The notes under the pieces were generated by a model. That model had not been told where the DNA came from and did no database searches. It saw only the letters and a program-made list of their open reading frames with translations. Shown here in pieces: positions 10,783 through 20,341 of a DNA stretch of 64,000 nt. The stretch is from Darksidea phi (taxonomy: Eukaryota; Ascomycota; Dothideomycetes; Pleosporales; Lentitheciaceae). The stretch's first letter is position 1, and every line of letters begins with the position of its first letter. Made by a program: the position numbers and the translations under genes. Location of the stretch: assembly GCA_030770425.1 (NCBI GenBank), contig JASJFT010000225.1, forward strand, positions 1 through 64,000, read 5' to 3'.

Positions 10783-11467
10783 CTACGACTGAAAGTCACT
10801 AGCTTGCAGATTCCTCGTCATACTTGGTAGCCTCACCACCAATCCATCCAATTCCTTAGTCATTTTGACCTGACACCCTAACCGACTCGTCTCGGTCAGT
10901 CCAAATGCCAAATCCAACATGTCGTTCTCGTCATCATCCGGCTCATCCATCTTATCGTAGAACTTTTCGTCTTCGACGATGACATGGCAGGTGGAGCAGG
11001 CGCAGGAGCCACCGCAGGCTCCCTCCATTTCGAGATCGTTGTCAATGGCGATGTCGAGGAGGTTGTCGCCGGCTTTGACGTCGAAGGTCTGGCGGTCGCC
11101 TTCTTTGGTTATGAAGGTAATTTTGAGTCTAGAACCTGTTAGTTTGGGACTGTTTGGAAGGGGGACGCGAGTTTGCGTACTCTTCACCAGGCTTTGGAGG
11201 TTCTAGATGGTCGTGTTGCAAGGTGGGACTCGAGGTGAATCTCCGTGTTCGGCCGAAAGCTGGGATGGCATTGTGGATGGGGAAGCGCGGCGGCGAGAGC
11301 AGCCATGTCGCTTTGTTCGTGTTTGTCGCATAATTTATCTCCCAATTGGCCGTCCGCGTCGAAAAATGGTGTCTCGCCGGCGCCGACCGCAATGACACCT
11401 GTAGCGTCATGTCCCCACTCCTCAGTGCCCTGGCCAGCTCACGCCGTACAGTACTCACACGCGCCAT
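10783..11467 (-). CDS. YAH1: Mitochondrial adrenodoxin-type [2Fe-2S] ferredoxin
   Basis: Modelled as three minus-strand exons: 11459..11467, 11181..11398 and 10783..11128, giving 190 residues. It is the electron carrier of mitochondrial iron-sulfur cluster assembly and heme A synthesis, reduced by ferredoxin reductase. The cluster loop EGACGGSCACSTCHV and a later LGCQV supply the four Cys ligands. The 52-bp intron 11129-11180 is required: PKPGEE reads on into LKITFITKEGD. The 60-bp intron 11399-11458 (GTGAGT..CTACAG) is in frame and optional. Removing it gives a clean presequence, MARVSLRSAPARHHFSTR, from a 9-nt first exon. Keeping it would allow a start at 11467 with 20 more residues. UGO1, another mitochondrial gene, is divergent from it. 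Confidence 0.92.
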
Positions 11468-11684
11468 CTCTCCGTCCTCTACAAACGTATGCGAGCGAAA
11501 ATGGTGTGCGTGGGAAAGTTTGCGCAGCACCACGTCCGATGGTTCGGAGCTCCGAAACCCAAAAGTACGAAGCTCGGACCAGCAGCCTGGCAGGGATTAA
11601 CGTCACGAAGATCCATGGGCCGCAATTCCAAACGTTTGAAAACACACCCTCCGCCCCTATACGCCCTCTCCTCCGCAACACGCA
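11468..11684. promoter_or_regulatory. Shared divergent upstream region of YAH1 and UGO1
   Basis: About 217 bp lie between the two start codons, so the promoters of two genes for mitochondrial proteins overlap. No recognised operator is visible; co-regulation is inferred from layout only. Confidence 0.45.
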
Positions 11685-13271
11685 ATGACGACCTTGCGCG
11701 ATGCCCCGAACCCGCTACGGCCCTACTACATCCCGCCCTCAATAGGTCTGCCGTCCCATCTACCGCAGAGCAATTCCTCGCCTGCCGCGCCGTCATATTC
11801 TTCACCCACGCCCAAACCGAGCTTTGGGAGCCAGGCACGCGACATTTTGTCTGACCTCGACTATGACTTGTATTTTGCGGAGAGCTCGCCGAGCGTCGCG
11901 GGGCATGCAAAGAAGCTGCTTGACCAGGCGCTGTGGAACTACACATCAGTGCTGCTCGCGCAGCCCTTCGAGGTAGCGAAGACGCTGCTGCAGATACATC
12001 AGGCGAATGGGCAAGCACCGCCTGGGCTGCCTATCAACGGGGAGGAGCTGAAGAGTCGGCCGAACTCATTTGCGAGTGGAAAATTTGAGGACTATCCTTC
12101 CGATGAGTCGGACGAGGACTCGCCTGGCTACTTTACGAGCACGGCACCGCGGATACACAGCCCAACGGATGAGCGTGGAGGAGAGTCTTCGAGAACTCCG
12201 GAGAGGACGAGGAGACATGCAGCGAGCCGATTACCAGATGTCACGCCCGCACAAACACCTGTTCCGTTACGAAAGCTGGAGCTTAGAAGAGCGGATTCAC
12301 TGCTGGAGGTGATAGCACAGCTATGGCAGAAAGAGTCGGCATGGGGCGTCTGGAAGGGCACAAACGTCACATTTGTCTACAATTTCTTGCTCAAGACGAC
12401 AGAGAGCTGGACGCGGAGTTTGCTCTCTGCGCTCCTTAACGTTCCGGATCCCGGCCTCATTGGCACAAGCGCAAGCGGCATCGGCGGTCTCGACATCATA
12501 GATAGCCCCTCGCCCCTCATGTCCCTAGGCGTCGCCGTAGCCGCAACTGCAATCGCCGCAACACTCCTCGCACCCCTCGACCTCATCCGGACACGCCTCA
12601 TCGTAACGCCAACTTCCGCGCCCCCACGAACGATTTACCCCTCTCTATCTCTCCTCCCCTCCTTTTCCATTCCACCAAGCCTCTTCCCGGTAACACTACT
12701 ATACGCAGTCGTCCCAACCGTGATATCCTCCTCAACACCCCTCTTTCTCCGCTCCGCCTTCTCCATCGACCCCATCGTTACGCCATCCGCATACTCCTTC
12801 TCCACCTTTCTCTCCTCAACGGCGGAACTTTTTGTTCGCCTCCCACTCGAAACAGTCCTACGCCGTGGACAAGTCGCCGCATTACAAGATCACGAGAATG
12901 CGCGGTTAGCAGCTGAATACCGTCATCTTCCTCACGATAACAGGGGTTCGAAGAGCCCTGTGTATGGTATGGAGAATGAAGACCCCGCTGTGCGCAGCTT
13001 CAAGACTATCATTGAGCCTGGGCCTTACAGGGGAGTGTTGGGGACAATGTGGTTCATCGTGAGGGAAGAAGGTGTGCAGGTGCTCGGTCCCGGAGCCGCA
13101 AAGGCGACAACGGGGCAGGCCAAAGGACGCGCAGCCGCTTTCTCAACCCGAGTGCGGACACGCAAGGGCCAAGGTGTCCATGGTTTATGGCGAGGATGGC
13201 GGGTGGGTTTTTGGGGCTTGGTTGGTGTATGGGGCGCTGCTGCGATGGGTGGCGGCGGTGGTGAGTTCTAG
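11685..13271 (+). CDS. UGO1: Mitochondrial fusion protein Ugo1 (carrier-like outer-membrane protein)
   Basis: Single-exon, 528 residues. Ugo1 is a modified mitochondrial carrier in the outer membrane that links Fzo1 and Mgm1 during fusion. The start has the family signature PNPLRPYYIPPSIG. Then come LSDLDYDLYF and a membrane segment, LDQALWNYTSVLLAQPFEVA, whose QPFEVAKTLL is a degenerate carrier signature. LLAPLDLIRTRLIV near residue 300 is a second carrier-type signature (PxD.xRxRL) and LPLETVLRRG near 395 a third. An acidic, Ser-rich insertion at about 115-180 (DYPSDESDEDSPG) and a basic C-terminal loop rich in Gly and Arg follow the fungal pattern. Yeast Ugo1 is 502 residues. Confidence 0.92.
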   Translation: MTTLRDAPNPLRPYYIPPSIGLPSHLPQSNSSPAAPSYSSPTPKPSFGSQARDILSDLDYDLYFAESSPSVAGHAKKLLDQALWNYTSVLLAQPFEVAKTLLQIHQANGQAPPGLPINGEELKSRPNSFASGKFEDYPSDESDEDSPGYFTSTAPRIHSPTDERGGESSRTPERTRRHAASRLPDVTPAQTPVPLRKLELRRADSLLEVIAQLWQKESAWGVWKGTNVTFVYNFLLKTTESWTRSLLSALLNVPDPGLIGTSASGIGGLDIIDSPSPLMSLGVAVAATAIAATLLAPLDLIRTRLIVTPTSAPPRTIYPSLSLLPSFSIPPSLFPVTLLYAVVPTVISSSTPLFLRSAFSIDPIVTPSAYSFSTFLSSTAELFVRLPLETVLRRGQVAALQDHENARLAAEYRHLPHDNRGSKSPVYGMENEDPAVRSFKTIIEPGPYRGVLGTMWFIVREEGVQVLGPGAAKATTGQAKGRAAAFSTRVRTRKGQGVHGLWRGWRVGFWGLVGVWGAAAMGGGGGEF

Positions 13272-14055
13272 GCGGGACGGCAAACCAACTGCTTTGTAGG
13301 GAGGCTGTTTGCCCTGAGCTGGTTCTGCATGCGACTCACCTGCTTCTTTGTCCCCATTTCTTGGGCAATTGTTATGATATCCAAATTTCCGACCCTCTAC
13401 TCTTGTCTTACACTTCTGTTGTTAGACGCTAATGCAGCAATGGCATATACGAAGGTACACGGCGGTTGGGTTTTCCTTCTGTGAGTGTATATAATTGTAT
13501 GTAGGCTCGTGGTATCTCTAATGGGAGATATACGCGAATGATGCCTCTCAATGCGCCTCGTATCTCACATGATGAGCAGAGCATACACCTTTTTCGCAAC
13601 AAAGTATCGTCTTGTACAGACCAGGCACTCAAGCGTCCTTAATGCGCGTCCACATGCAAAATTTTCTCGTCGGCGCTAGACTAAGATACATGTGTATTCG
13701 ATTCTCGGTGGACACTAGTCATAGGCCGCAGTGGGTCTAGCTGCTGAACGTAGTCATTACTCTCAGTCTATGCGGCGTGGAGGGAGTTAGGAACTATATA
13801 TTTCCCTTCAATCTTCTAAGGGCGGTCTGATTTAGGTGGGGTGGGCGGCAACTAGCCCTGGGCGGTTTCCCCCTCCCACTAGCTTAGGAAGCCCGTGCGT
13901 TCAGACCAAAGGAGCCGCCAAGCATGCCTTCACCACGCCATATTTACACATATTCATCTTCACCGGCCACTACACGCGCTCTCTTATGTTACTCTCAGCC
14001 CGCAAACATGGCGATACCATAGCACCCATAACTCGCTCCAAGCAAAATTATAACC
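13272..14055. other. Intergenic region, nothing recognised
   Basis: 784 bp between UGO1 and the OB-fold gene, holding the UGO1 3' region and the downstream promoter. No frame has family features and no tRNA-like element is visible. Confidence 0.5.
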
Positions 14056-17000
14056 ATGGAGCAAGTTGCCATCGCCGAGCTCACACCGGAGCTCTCCGCG
14101 CTCGAATCGAAGCAGTTTAGAGCCGTTGTAATCCTCATATGGCCTTATTCCTCGTCAGCGCGCCAATTCGCCCTACTACTCGGTGACCCCGACTTCCGCC
14201 GTCGCTGGAGGAGCGGTCAGGTCCGCGCGCGCTTCTCAGGTTCCAGCGCGAGAGCTATTGCAAGCACGGGTATAGGGATTGGCGATGAAGTCGTCTTGAG
14301 TTTATGCGGGGCGGAATTCGTACACGACGGCGTTGTCAGCACACCGGGGAAGAGCATTGGCTGGGAGCTTTTATATACACAGACGCTGTCTGCTCATGTC
14401 ATTCGGAGCGGCTCCGAAATCGCAACTCTCGACCTGAACAACGTTGCTCCTACGCCTGCGCTGCGCTCACATAGTCGCGGACAGGTTCCTGTGGTTCTGG
14501 ACGAGTCGCGGAAATGGTCGTCTCCCGTCTTCGTCAAGCGGACACGGCTTTCAGGAGGACCCGTCTTCGAAGCTGGCTACGACCCCTTCACGGAGGACAC
14601 GGAGGATAGACACGATCGGAAGCGACGGCGGAAGTCGTATAGGGACTGGAACACATGGACATATTCGGTGCGGACTCCGTCGCCAGAAAAGGAGGATGTA
14701 GACATGGAAGACTATGACACCCTAGATGCCTCCCCCGTCCGTCCAGCAAACATCCCGGAGATGCTAGTCTCGCCGCCTAAGCCTGGGCTCATATCTGTTG
14801 CTGGTCTTCCCCTGCCACGGAGTGATGGTTCCACGCCGGAGGACGAATACCAGCCTGATTCCGACGTCATTGTCCAGAACGGTGGTCCTGACAGCCACTC
14901 CGACCCTAATACAAGCCAGACCAAAGATGATTTTGTGCGGGACGCCGACTACTATGATTTGTATGCTGGGCCTAATGAGTTTCCGCCTCCGGGATGTCAA
15001 GACATGTTCGAAGGGGACACCCAGCCAAACACCGAGGACGAAGCCGGGACTCCGGCGACACTAGCTGCTGATTACGTCGACACTGTGGAGTCTAACGCAG
15101 GAGGGCCTCGTACTATAATACTCCAGCCACAATCTTCGGACGCTGTGGAAATGTTATCCGTTAGCGAAGTGTCAGAAGTAGCTGAGGAAATCGCCGTGCC
15201 AGCAGAGCACTACAGCGTAGTAGAAGTGGAAGAAGCAACTCCGGCTGACAATAACATGTCCCTGGAATACAAGCAATGCGCTCGTGAACGATCTGGCACG
15301 GCCAACGATCCAATAGTATTGGGTGACCCGCCGGAAATCATCATGCCTCCATCGCCCGCGCTACCTCTTCTGCAGACCGATTTTCAAACTCCTTTCCCAC
15401 CCGGCTTGCTGACACCTATTGGAAAAGAGCCGTCAAGCCCAACCTTGTTGCCACTGGACTCTGCTACGCTTCCCATGCCCTCACCGTTCCCAGGTGAGCA
15501 GGACGAAAATGCCATGTCTTGCTTGGAGCATTCCAGCTCAAGTCAGCTGGACATACGGTCTGGAGCGGACCGGCAGCACCCTGAGCATGATGAAGAGTAC
15601 ACCGTCGAGTCAAACTTCTATAGTTCCCTCAGCGCCTCGAATGCCCCAGTTTTCCATGCAACGCACGAATCCGCTTTTACGGACGTTAGATTCAATTTTG
15701 GGATGGATGGCTCTACTTTTCCTCGCCCGACGGCACCATCGGCAAGCGACGATGTGCAAAATACTGCTACGGCTTTGGATGAATCGACCCATGCTGAAGA
15801 AGTAGCGGGCTTAAAAGGAGGAGAAGGAGAGGATATAAATGACCGTGATGCACGGAGAGTCGACAAGTTACCAGCGGCTATAACAAGCTCGCCCCAGCCC
15901 GGTTCGCCAGAACCACAAAAGCAACCTGAGATTATTGAACTTTCTTCAGGCTCTGATTTGGGAGATGCCGATGCCAACCGCTCAGAGCTCGAGCATAAAT
16001 CAAAGGACCAGAACGAACTTAATGTGAAGAGGTTTGACGTTGAGTACAGTGTCAAAACCGTAGCTGAGCAAGCTGAAGAAGGGCACCCAGTGTTGAGCAA
16101 AAGCTTGGAAGAAGAGCAACCCACCGATGATCATGCCAAGACTGCAAACTTCGATCATCCGGCTGCTAGGGATGAGCTCTCTGGGTTGGAGTCTTTTGAT
16201 GAGTTCTTACCTCTAAGCACTGAGCGCTCAATGGTCGCAACAGAGGTCATTGATCTTGGCTCTGGCTCTGAAGATGAAAGCGATGCTGAAGATATTTCCC
16301 AAAGAGGAAACTTGTCTGCCATTCTTCCTGATAGGTTTGAGGAGGAGGATCAAGTTTCCCACCGGGACGCCAAAGCGAATAAACGTATACTGCCGGTTCT
16401 GCGCGAAATAGCACACGATGATGAACAGGGCAATGATCGTTTCGTCGAATACCCAATGCAGGAGGATTCTCAACCAGTCAAGGGCGAAGAGGGTGCTTCC
16501 GCTGGTTCAATTTCTTATCAGTCGGATGCCAAGCCAGAAGCTGAAGATGATGCGCACATGCTACTCGACGATAAGGTCCAATTGGCCACAGATGATTCAC
16601 ACCACCATATGCCAGATGCTACTTTTCAGTATAACGAGTTCGTTGCCGATCATGATCTGGCTGCGGACAATCATCCTGACATGAAGATGGAATCTATTGA
16701 AGAAGATAACTTTGGCTGGGCTCAACAGGAAAGCTCGCTAGTTGATGAAGACGATGAGCCTGTTGCTAGGACTCCTGCAGAGCTTCTCATTGCTGTCCCA
16801 GATGAAGGCCATAAGGTTGGAGATATGCAATTTGTGACGGTTCCAGCTACCGGTCCTGCAAGAAACACCAGGTCAAAGACTAAGGCGTCCACGTCACCCG
16901 TCAAGGAAGCGCCTCACAGCTTGAAGAGAAGTGTCCGCTCCAAGAAACCCAAAGCAAACATTGCGCCCATCGCCCGTACAACTTTCTCACCTTTCGCTCC

Positions 17001-18828
17001 AAGATCGATGTCCGCCACATCTCCCATTGACGACGCAACGACGATTTCACCGTATAGTCTACGATCGCAATCAAAGCTTCTCTCACCCCCAGCAAACACT
17101 ACGCCTATCACGGAGCGGAAACCTTCTCGCAAGCTCTCTGCAAGGCTTAGCTCCGTCGAAGTGAAATCTCCTTATAAGGATACGTTCGCGGACGAAGAAT
17201 CGTTCCGCTCTGAAGATCTCGACCTGCCCGATACCAGCTTCGGTCCCTCTCAAGAACTGAGCATGTCACAGACCAGGTTCGCCAACGTGCGGTACGTGAA
17301 GGATTCAGAAGAAGGTAGCTTGCACTCCGAGAATTCATTGTCTACTTTCCAGCATTCAGATGATTGGCACATGGGAACGCAAATTTATACTAACTTCAGC
17401 GATCTAGTGGGACATGATTCGCAAGTGCGAGACAACGAGCCATCTCCGCTGAAGTCCCGCCCTACGGATCATGGATCTTCACCTGCAACACCAACGGAGT
17501 TGAGCGCGAAGACTCGCTGGAAAACAGAGCAACGGGTCGAGATATCAGCCAAGAGCACCCCTCCACAGCCGGCCCACTCGTTCCTTACTCAGCCAGCTCA
17601 GAGTAGTCCCAGGTATAGACTTCGTTCAATGACGCCTATTGAAACGGCGTCCAGTAGCCCTCGCAGGTCGCGCCGACTGAACAGAGAGATGTATGATATT
17701 TCTACGGGGAATACTCCACAACCAGCAACTACTAGCGAGGTAGCCTATCCCGCAGTACCGGCTGAAGCTCAAGATGACCAACTCGGTAGCTCATCGTCCG
17801 CTTCACTTCAAGTAGATCAGCGTGCTACTGCCAACTTCGGCGAGCAGCTACCCAGCTCACCGCCAGCCGGTCAATCTAAAATCCCCTCTGTCAACGAACA
17901 ATCACTTGCGAACAGCAACATGCCAATGACTCCCGATGCGACTCAGCAGACGTTCACGGAATCGCAGCCTTCCTTACCCACTTACCAGCAAGAGCACAGC
18001 ATGCCGATGACTCCACAGCTCACTCAAACAACCTCCGCTGGACTTCGCTCCTCCAAAGCCGACATCGAGATGGAAGAAGTGGCTTCCGAGCCGCTCGTTG
18101 AGCCTTTACCAATCACCCAATCGACACGAAGACGGACCGCGACCGGCACAGGCGTCGCCTCTGACCAAGCCTCCCCAACCACTCACTCCGCTAACATCTC
18201 CGACTCTGAAGATGAAATTGCACCCGTCGATCAACATGAACCACCCTCGATTGGCCTCTCAACACCAATCGCTTACTATACCCCAATAAATGATCTCCCC
18301 TTCTTCCTCAACCGCTCTTCGCAATTCCACTCCTCAACATGGCCGGACACCCTCGCGCTTGTAACCTCCGCTAGCACACCACCTAAACGTGCATCTTCAG
18401 GTCCGAAACATTATTTCATTACGTTCCACATCGTAGATCTCTCCTCTTTCCCCACGTCGACGACAGTACAAGTGTTTAGGCCATACGCGAACGCCTTACC
18501 GGTCGCAGAGAAGGGCGACGTGGTCCTACTAAGGGCATTTAGCGTGAAGAGCTTGAACAAGAGACCTGCGCTTGTCAGTGGCGAAGAGAGCGCTTGGTGT
18601 GTGTGGCGGTATAGCAAACTTCTGTGGGGTAGGAAGAGGGGCCCGTTTGGTGAGGTCAGGGAGAGAGAGGAAGTCAAAGGGCCTTTCGTTGAGCGGGGCG
18701 AGGGTGAGTGGAGAGAGGTGGAAAAGATAAGGGCTTGGTACCTGAGCACTGTCCAAGGTGTGTTGGAAGCGAAGGAGAAAGACGAGATCAAGACACGATC
18801 GAAGGACAGAGGCAAAGAGAAGGTCTGA
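14056..18828 (+). CDS. Large telomere-type OB-fold protein (POT1/CDC13 OB1-like domain)
   Basis: Single 1590-residue frame without an intron. Residues about 15-150 form a small beta-rich domain (FRAVVILIWPYSSSARQFAL, then GDPDFR, GQVRARFSG, GIGDEVVLSLCGA) with OB-fold character. Residues about 1407-1526 match the telomeric single-strand-DNA-binding OB domain of the Telo_bind type (PF02765). That domain starts YYTPINDLPFFLN and contains LALVTSASTPPKR, TTVQVFRPYANALPVAEKGD and EESAWCVWRY. The 1250 residues between are acidic, Ser/Pro-rich and probably disordered. They hold two SUMO-interaction-like motifs (IIELSSGSD at 626, VIDLGSGSED at 731) and a basic region near 930-1000. The expected role is binding single-stranded telomeric DNA, perhaps as a CDC13/CTC1-like CST component. 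The domain supports this; the exact orthology is inference. Confidence 0.75.
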   Translation: MEQVAIAELTPELSALESKQFRAVVILIWPYSSSARQFALLLGDPDFRRRWRSGQVRARFSGSSARAIASTGIGIGDEVVLSLCGAEFVHDGVVSTPGKSIGWELLYTQTLSAHVIRSGSEIATLDLNNVAPTPALRSHSRGQVPVVLDESRKWSSPVFVKRTRLSGGPVFEAGYDPFTEDTEDRHDRKRRRKSYRDWNTWTYSVRTPSPEKEDVDMEDYDTLDASPVRPANIPEMLVSPPKPGLISVAGLPLPRSDGSTPEDEYQPDSDVIVQNGGPDSHSDPNTSQTKDDFVRDADYYDLYAGPNEFPPPGCQDMFEGDTQPNTEDEAGTPATLAADYVDTVESNAGGPRTIILQPQSSDAVEMLSVSEVSEVAEEIAVPAEHYSVVEVEEATPADNNMSLEYKQCARERSGTANDPIVLGDPPEIIMPPSPALPLLQTDFQTPFPPGLLTPIGKEPSSPTLLPLDSATLPMPSPFPGEQDENAMSCLEHSSSSQLDIRSGADRQHPEHDEEYTVESNFYSSLSASNAPVFHATHESAFTDVRFNFGMDGSTFPRPTAPSASDDVQNTATALDESTHAEEVAGLKGGEGEDINDRDARRVDKLPAAITSSPQPGSPEPQKQPEIIELSSGSDLGDADANRSELEHKSKDQNELNVKRFDVEYSVKTVAEQAEEGHPVLSKSLEEEQPTDDHAKTANFDHPAARDELSGLESFDEFLPLSTERSMVATEVIDLGSGSEDESDAEDISQRGNLSAILPDRFEEEDQVSHRDAKANKRILPVLREIAHDDEQGNDRFVEYPMQEDSQPVKGEEGASAGSISYQSDAKPEAEDDAHMLLDDKVQLATDDSHHHMPDATFQYNEFVADHDLAADNHPDMKMESIEEDNFGWAQQESSLVDEDDEPVARTPAELLIAVPDEGHKVGDMQFVTVPATGPARNTRSKTKASTSPVKEAPHSLKRSVRSKKPKANIAPIARTTFSPFAPRSMSATSPIDDATTISPYSLRSQSKLLSPPANTTPITERKPSRKLSARLSSVEVKSPYKDTFADEESFRSEDLDLPDTSFGPSQELSMSQTRFANVRYVKDSEEGSLHSENSLSTFQHSDDWHMGTQIYTNFSDLVGHDSQVRDNEPSPLKSRPTDHGSSPATPTELSAKTRWKTEQRVEISAKSTPPQPAHSFLTQPAQSSPRYRLRSMTPIETASSSPRRSRRLNREMYDISTGNTPQPATTSEVAYPAVPAEAQDDQLGSSSSASLQVDQRATANFGEQLPSSPPAGQSKIPSVNEQSLANSNMPMTPDATQQTFTESQPSLPTYQQEHSMPMTPQLTQTTSAGLRSSKADIEMEEVASEPLVEPLPITQSTRRRTATGTGVASDQASPTTHSANISDSEDEIAPVDQHEPPSIGLSTPIAYYTPINDLPFFLNRSSQFHSSTWPDTLALVTSASTPPKRASSGPKHYFITFHIVDLSSFPTSTTVQVFRPYANALPVAEKGDVVLLRAFSVKSLNKRPALVSGEESAWCVWRYSKLLWGRKRGPFGEVREREEVKGPFVERGEGEWREVEKIRAWYLSTVQGVLEAKEKDEIKTRSKDRGKEKV

Positions 18829-19276
18829 GGCCATCAATGGCGATGCGAAGTGGTAGTGGCAACATTCTGATGTTGATGCATTCCCCCCCGGGGGGGGGGG
18901 GGGGGGGGGCAACGATCTATAGGCCCTTTTGGATAGAGGATCAAGGCATTTCTAATCCAGCTGGTAATGGGCTGATAGAGATTGCGAAAATCTTCGTATG
19001 GGTTAGTCTCACGAAGCAATATTAGCGAGGAGATACGAATAAACCATCACGTCATCCATTTCAATGATCCTGTGTTGCCCTAGTTCATTGCGTTTTATTC
19101 CATTGCGTTTTCATCATTCTATAGAACGCCGCTTGCCTTTTTATAAATCTCGTTCAGCCAGCACGCCCTCGTCGCCCTCATTACTGAACTATGGTGCCCA
19201 GAATGCCGATATCGGAGAACAGGGCAAAGGCCAGAGACGATCGAAGGATCTAGCGGTGCGGAAGCGAAGAATGGCT
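18829..19276. other. Intergenic region between convergent genes
   Basis: About 450 bp holding the 3' ends of the OB-fold gene and NDK1. Apart from the poly-C/poly-G tract at 18883-18909 I see nothing structured. Confidence 0.5.
18883..18909. repeat. Homopolymer tract C7 then G20
   Basis: Seven C are followed at once by twenty G in otherwise ordinary DNA. The first 14 bases are self-complementary and the G run could form a quadruplex. Length calls in such tracts are unreliable, so the count may be an assembly artefact. Confidence 0.8.
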
Positions 19277-19975
19277 CTACGCCTTCTCATAGACCCAGTC
19301 GAACTGGGCGGACTTCCAGGACTGGACCTCGCCATCCTTGAACCAGAGGGCAATTTCCTTCTTAGCGTTCTCGACGCTGTCGCTGCCGTGGCAGACGTTA
19401 CGGCCAACGTCCTAGTCCCATCAGTATGCCATGGTATATGTGATTTGTGTATCTGATAGGGCTAAGAACATACGATGGCGTAGTCGCCGCGGATGGTGCC
19501 CGGGGCAGAGGCGAGCGGGTTGGTGGCACCGAGGATGGCGCGGCCGGTCTTGACGGCATCACGGCCCTCCCAGACCATGGCCGCGACGGGGCCGGAGCCC
19601 ATGTCTGTATATCATCAGCTTTGTCCTAGGGTTGTGAAGGCGAGGATTGTGTGAGACATACAGGCAATTAGCCCCGGGAAGAAGGGCTTGTCGGAGAGAT
19701 CGGCGTAGTGCTTCTCTAGGTGCTCCTTGGAGGGGGTGATGAGCTTGATGGCTACGAGCTTGAAGCCGCGGTTCTCGAAGCGCGAGATGATGGGACCGAC
19801 GAGGCCGCGCTGTAGCACAATTAGTACTGCTCGGTATAAATGATAGGGATGGGGAATGGACTTGCCTGGACGCCATCGGGCTTGATAGCAATGAAGCTGT
19901 GCACATATCAGCACCTTTCTTATACACGGGCCATACCCCTCCAGGGCCAACATACGTCTGCTCGGAGGAACTCAT
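19277..19975 (-). CDS. NDK1: Nucleoside diphosphate kinase
   Basis: Five minus-strand exons: 19956..19975, 19866..19896, 19662..19809, 19474..19604 and 19277..19411, giving 154 residues, the normal family length. It transfers the gamma phosphate from ATP to other (d)NDPs through a phosphohistidine. Visible family blocks are [56 protein letters not shown] and GRDAVKTGR. The active-site segment [16 protein letters not shown] has the catalytic His. Every joint is fixed by this conservation. Introns are 56-62 bp. The second (19810-19865) has a GC donor (CCAG|GCAAGT), a bona fide GC-AG type. The start is divergent from glucosidase II alpha, 366 bp away. Confidence 0.95.
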
Positions 19976-20341
19976 TGTGAGGTGGCGTTCTTTAGCTGCG
20001 AAAGTTTCAATGTTCCGACGGATACGTCCTCTGTCTTTAGGGCCAAGTTTGTTGAAGAAAGGAGGATCAGCAATGCCAGAGGGAAAGGAGGGAGAGGGCA
20101 TGCAGCAAAAATCGGGCGCTACCGATGGTGGGGTTGCGCTGCGTTGGCGGGGTTCCCTGTGCACAAAGTTGTGCACACTCGGCCGAATTGTGCAAGGCGG
20201 CGAGTTGTGCTTGCAGGCATCTAAGCGAGCCTTTGTCCATTCCATACACCTGGCGCGTTTGGACGCGGTGAGCTTTCGAGATAGACGGCACGGGCCTGCT
20301 TGTGATATTCCAATTGCGCGGGCAGCTGCAGAGACTTCATC
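19976..20341. promoter_or_regulatory. Shared divergent upstream region of NDK1 and glucosidase II alpha
   Basis: 366 bp between the two start codons. It includes a short near-palindrome around 20157-20177 (GTGCACAAAGTTGTGCAC). No known factor site is assigned. Confidence 0.4.
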
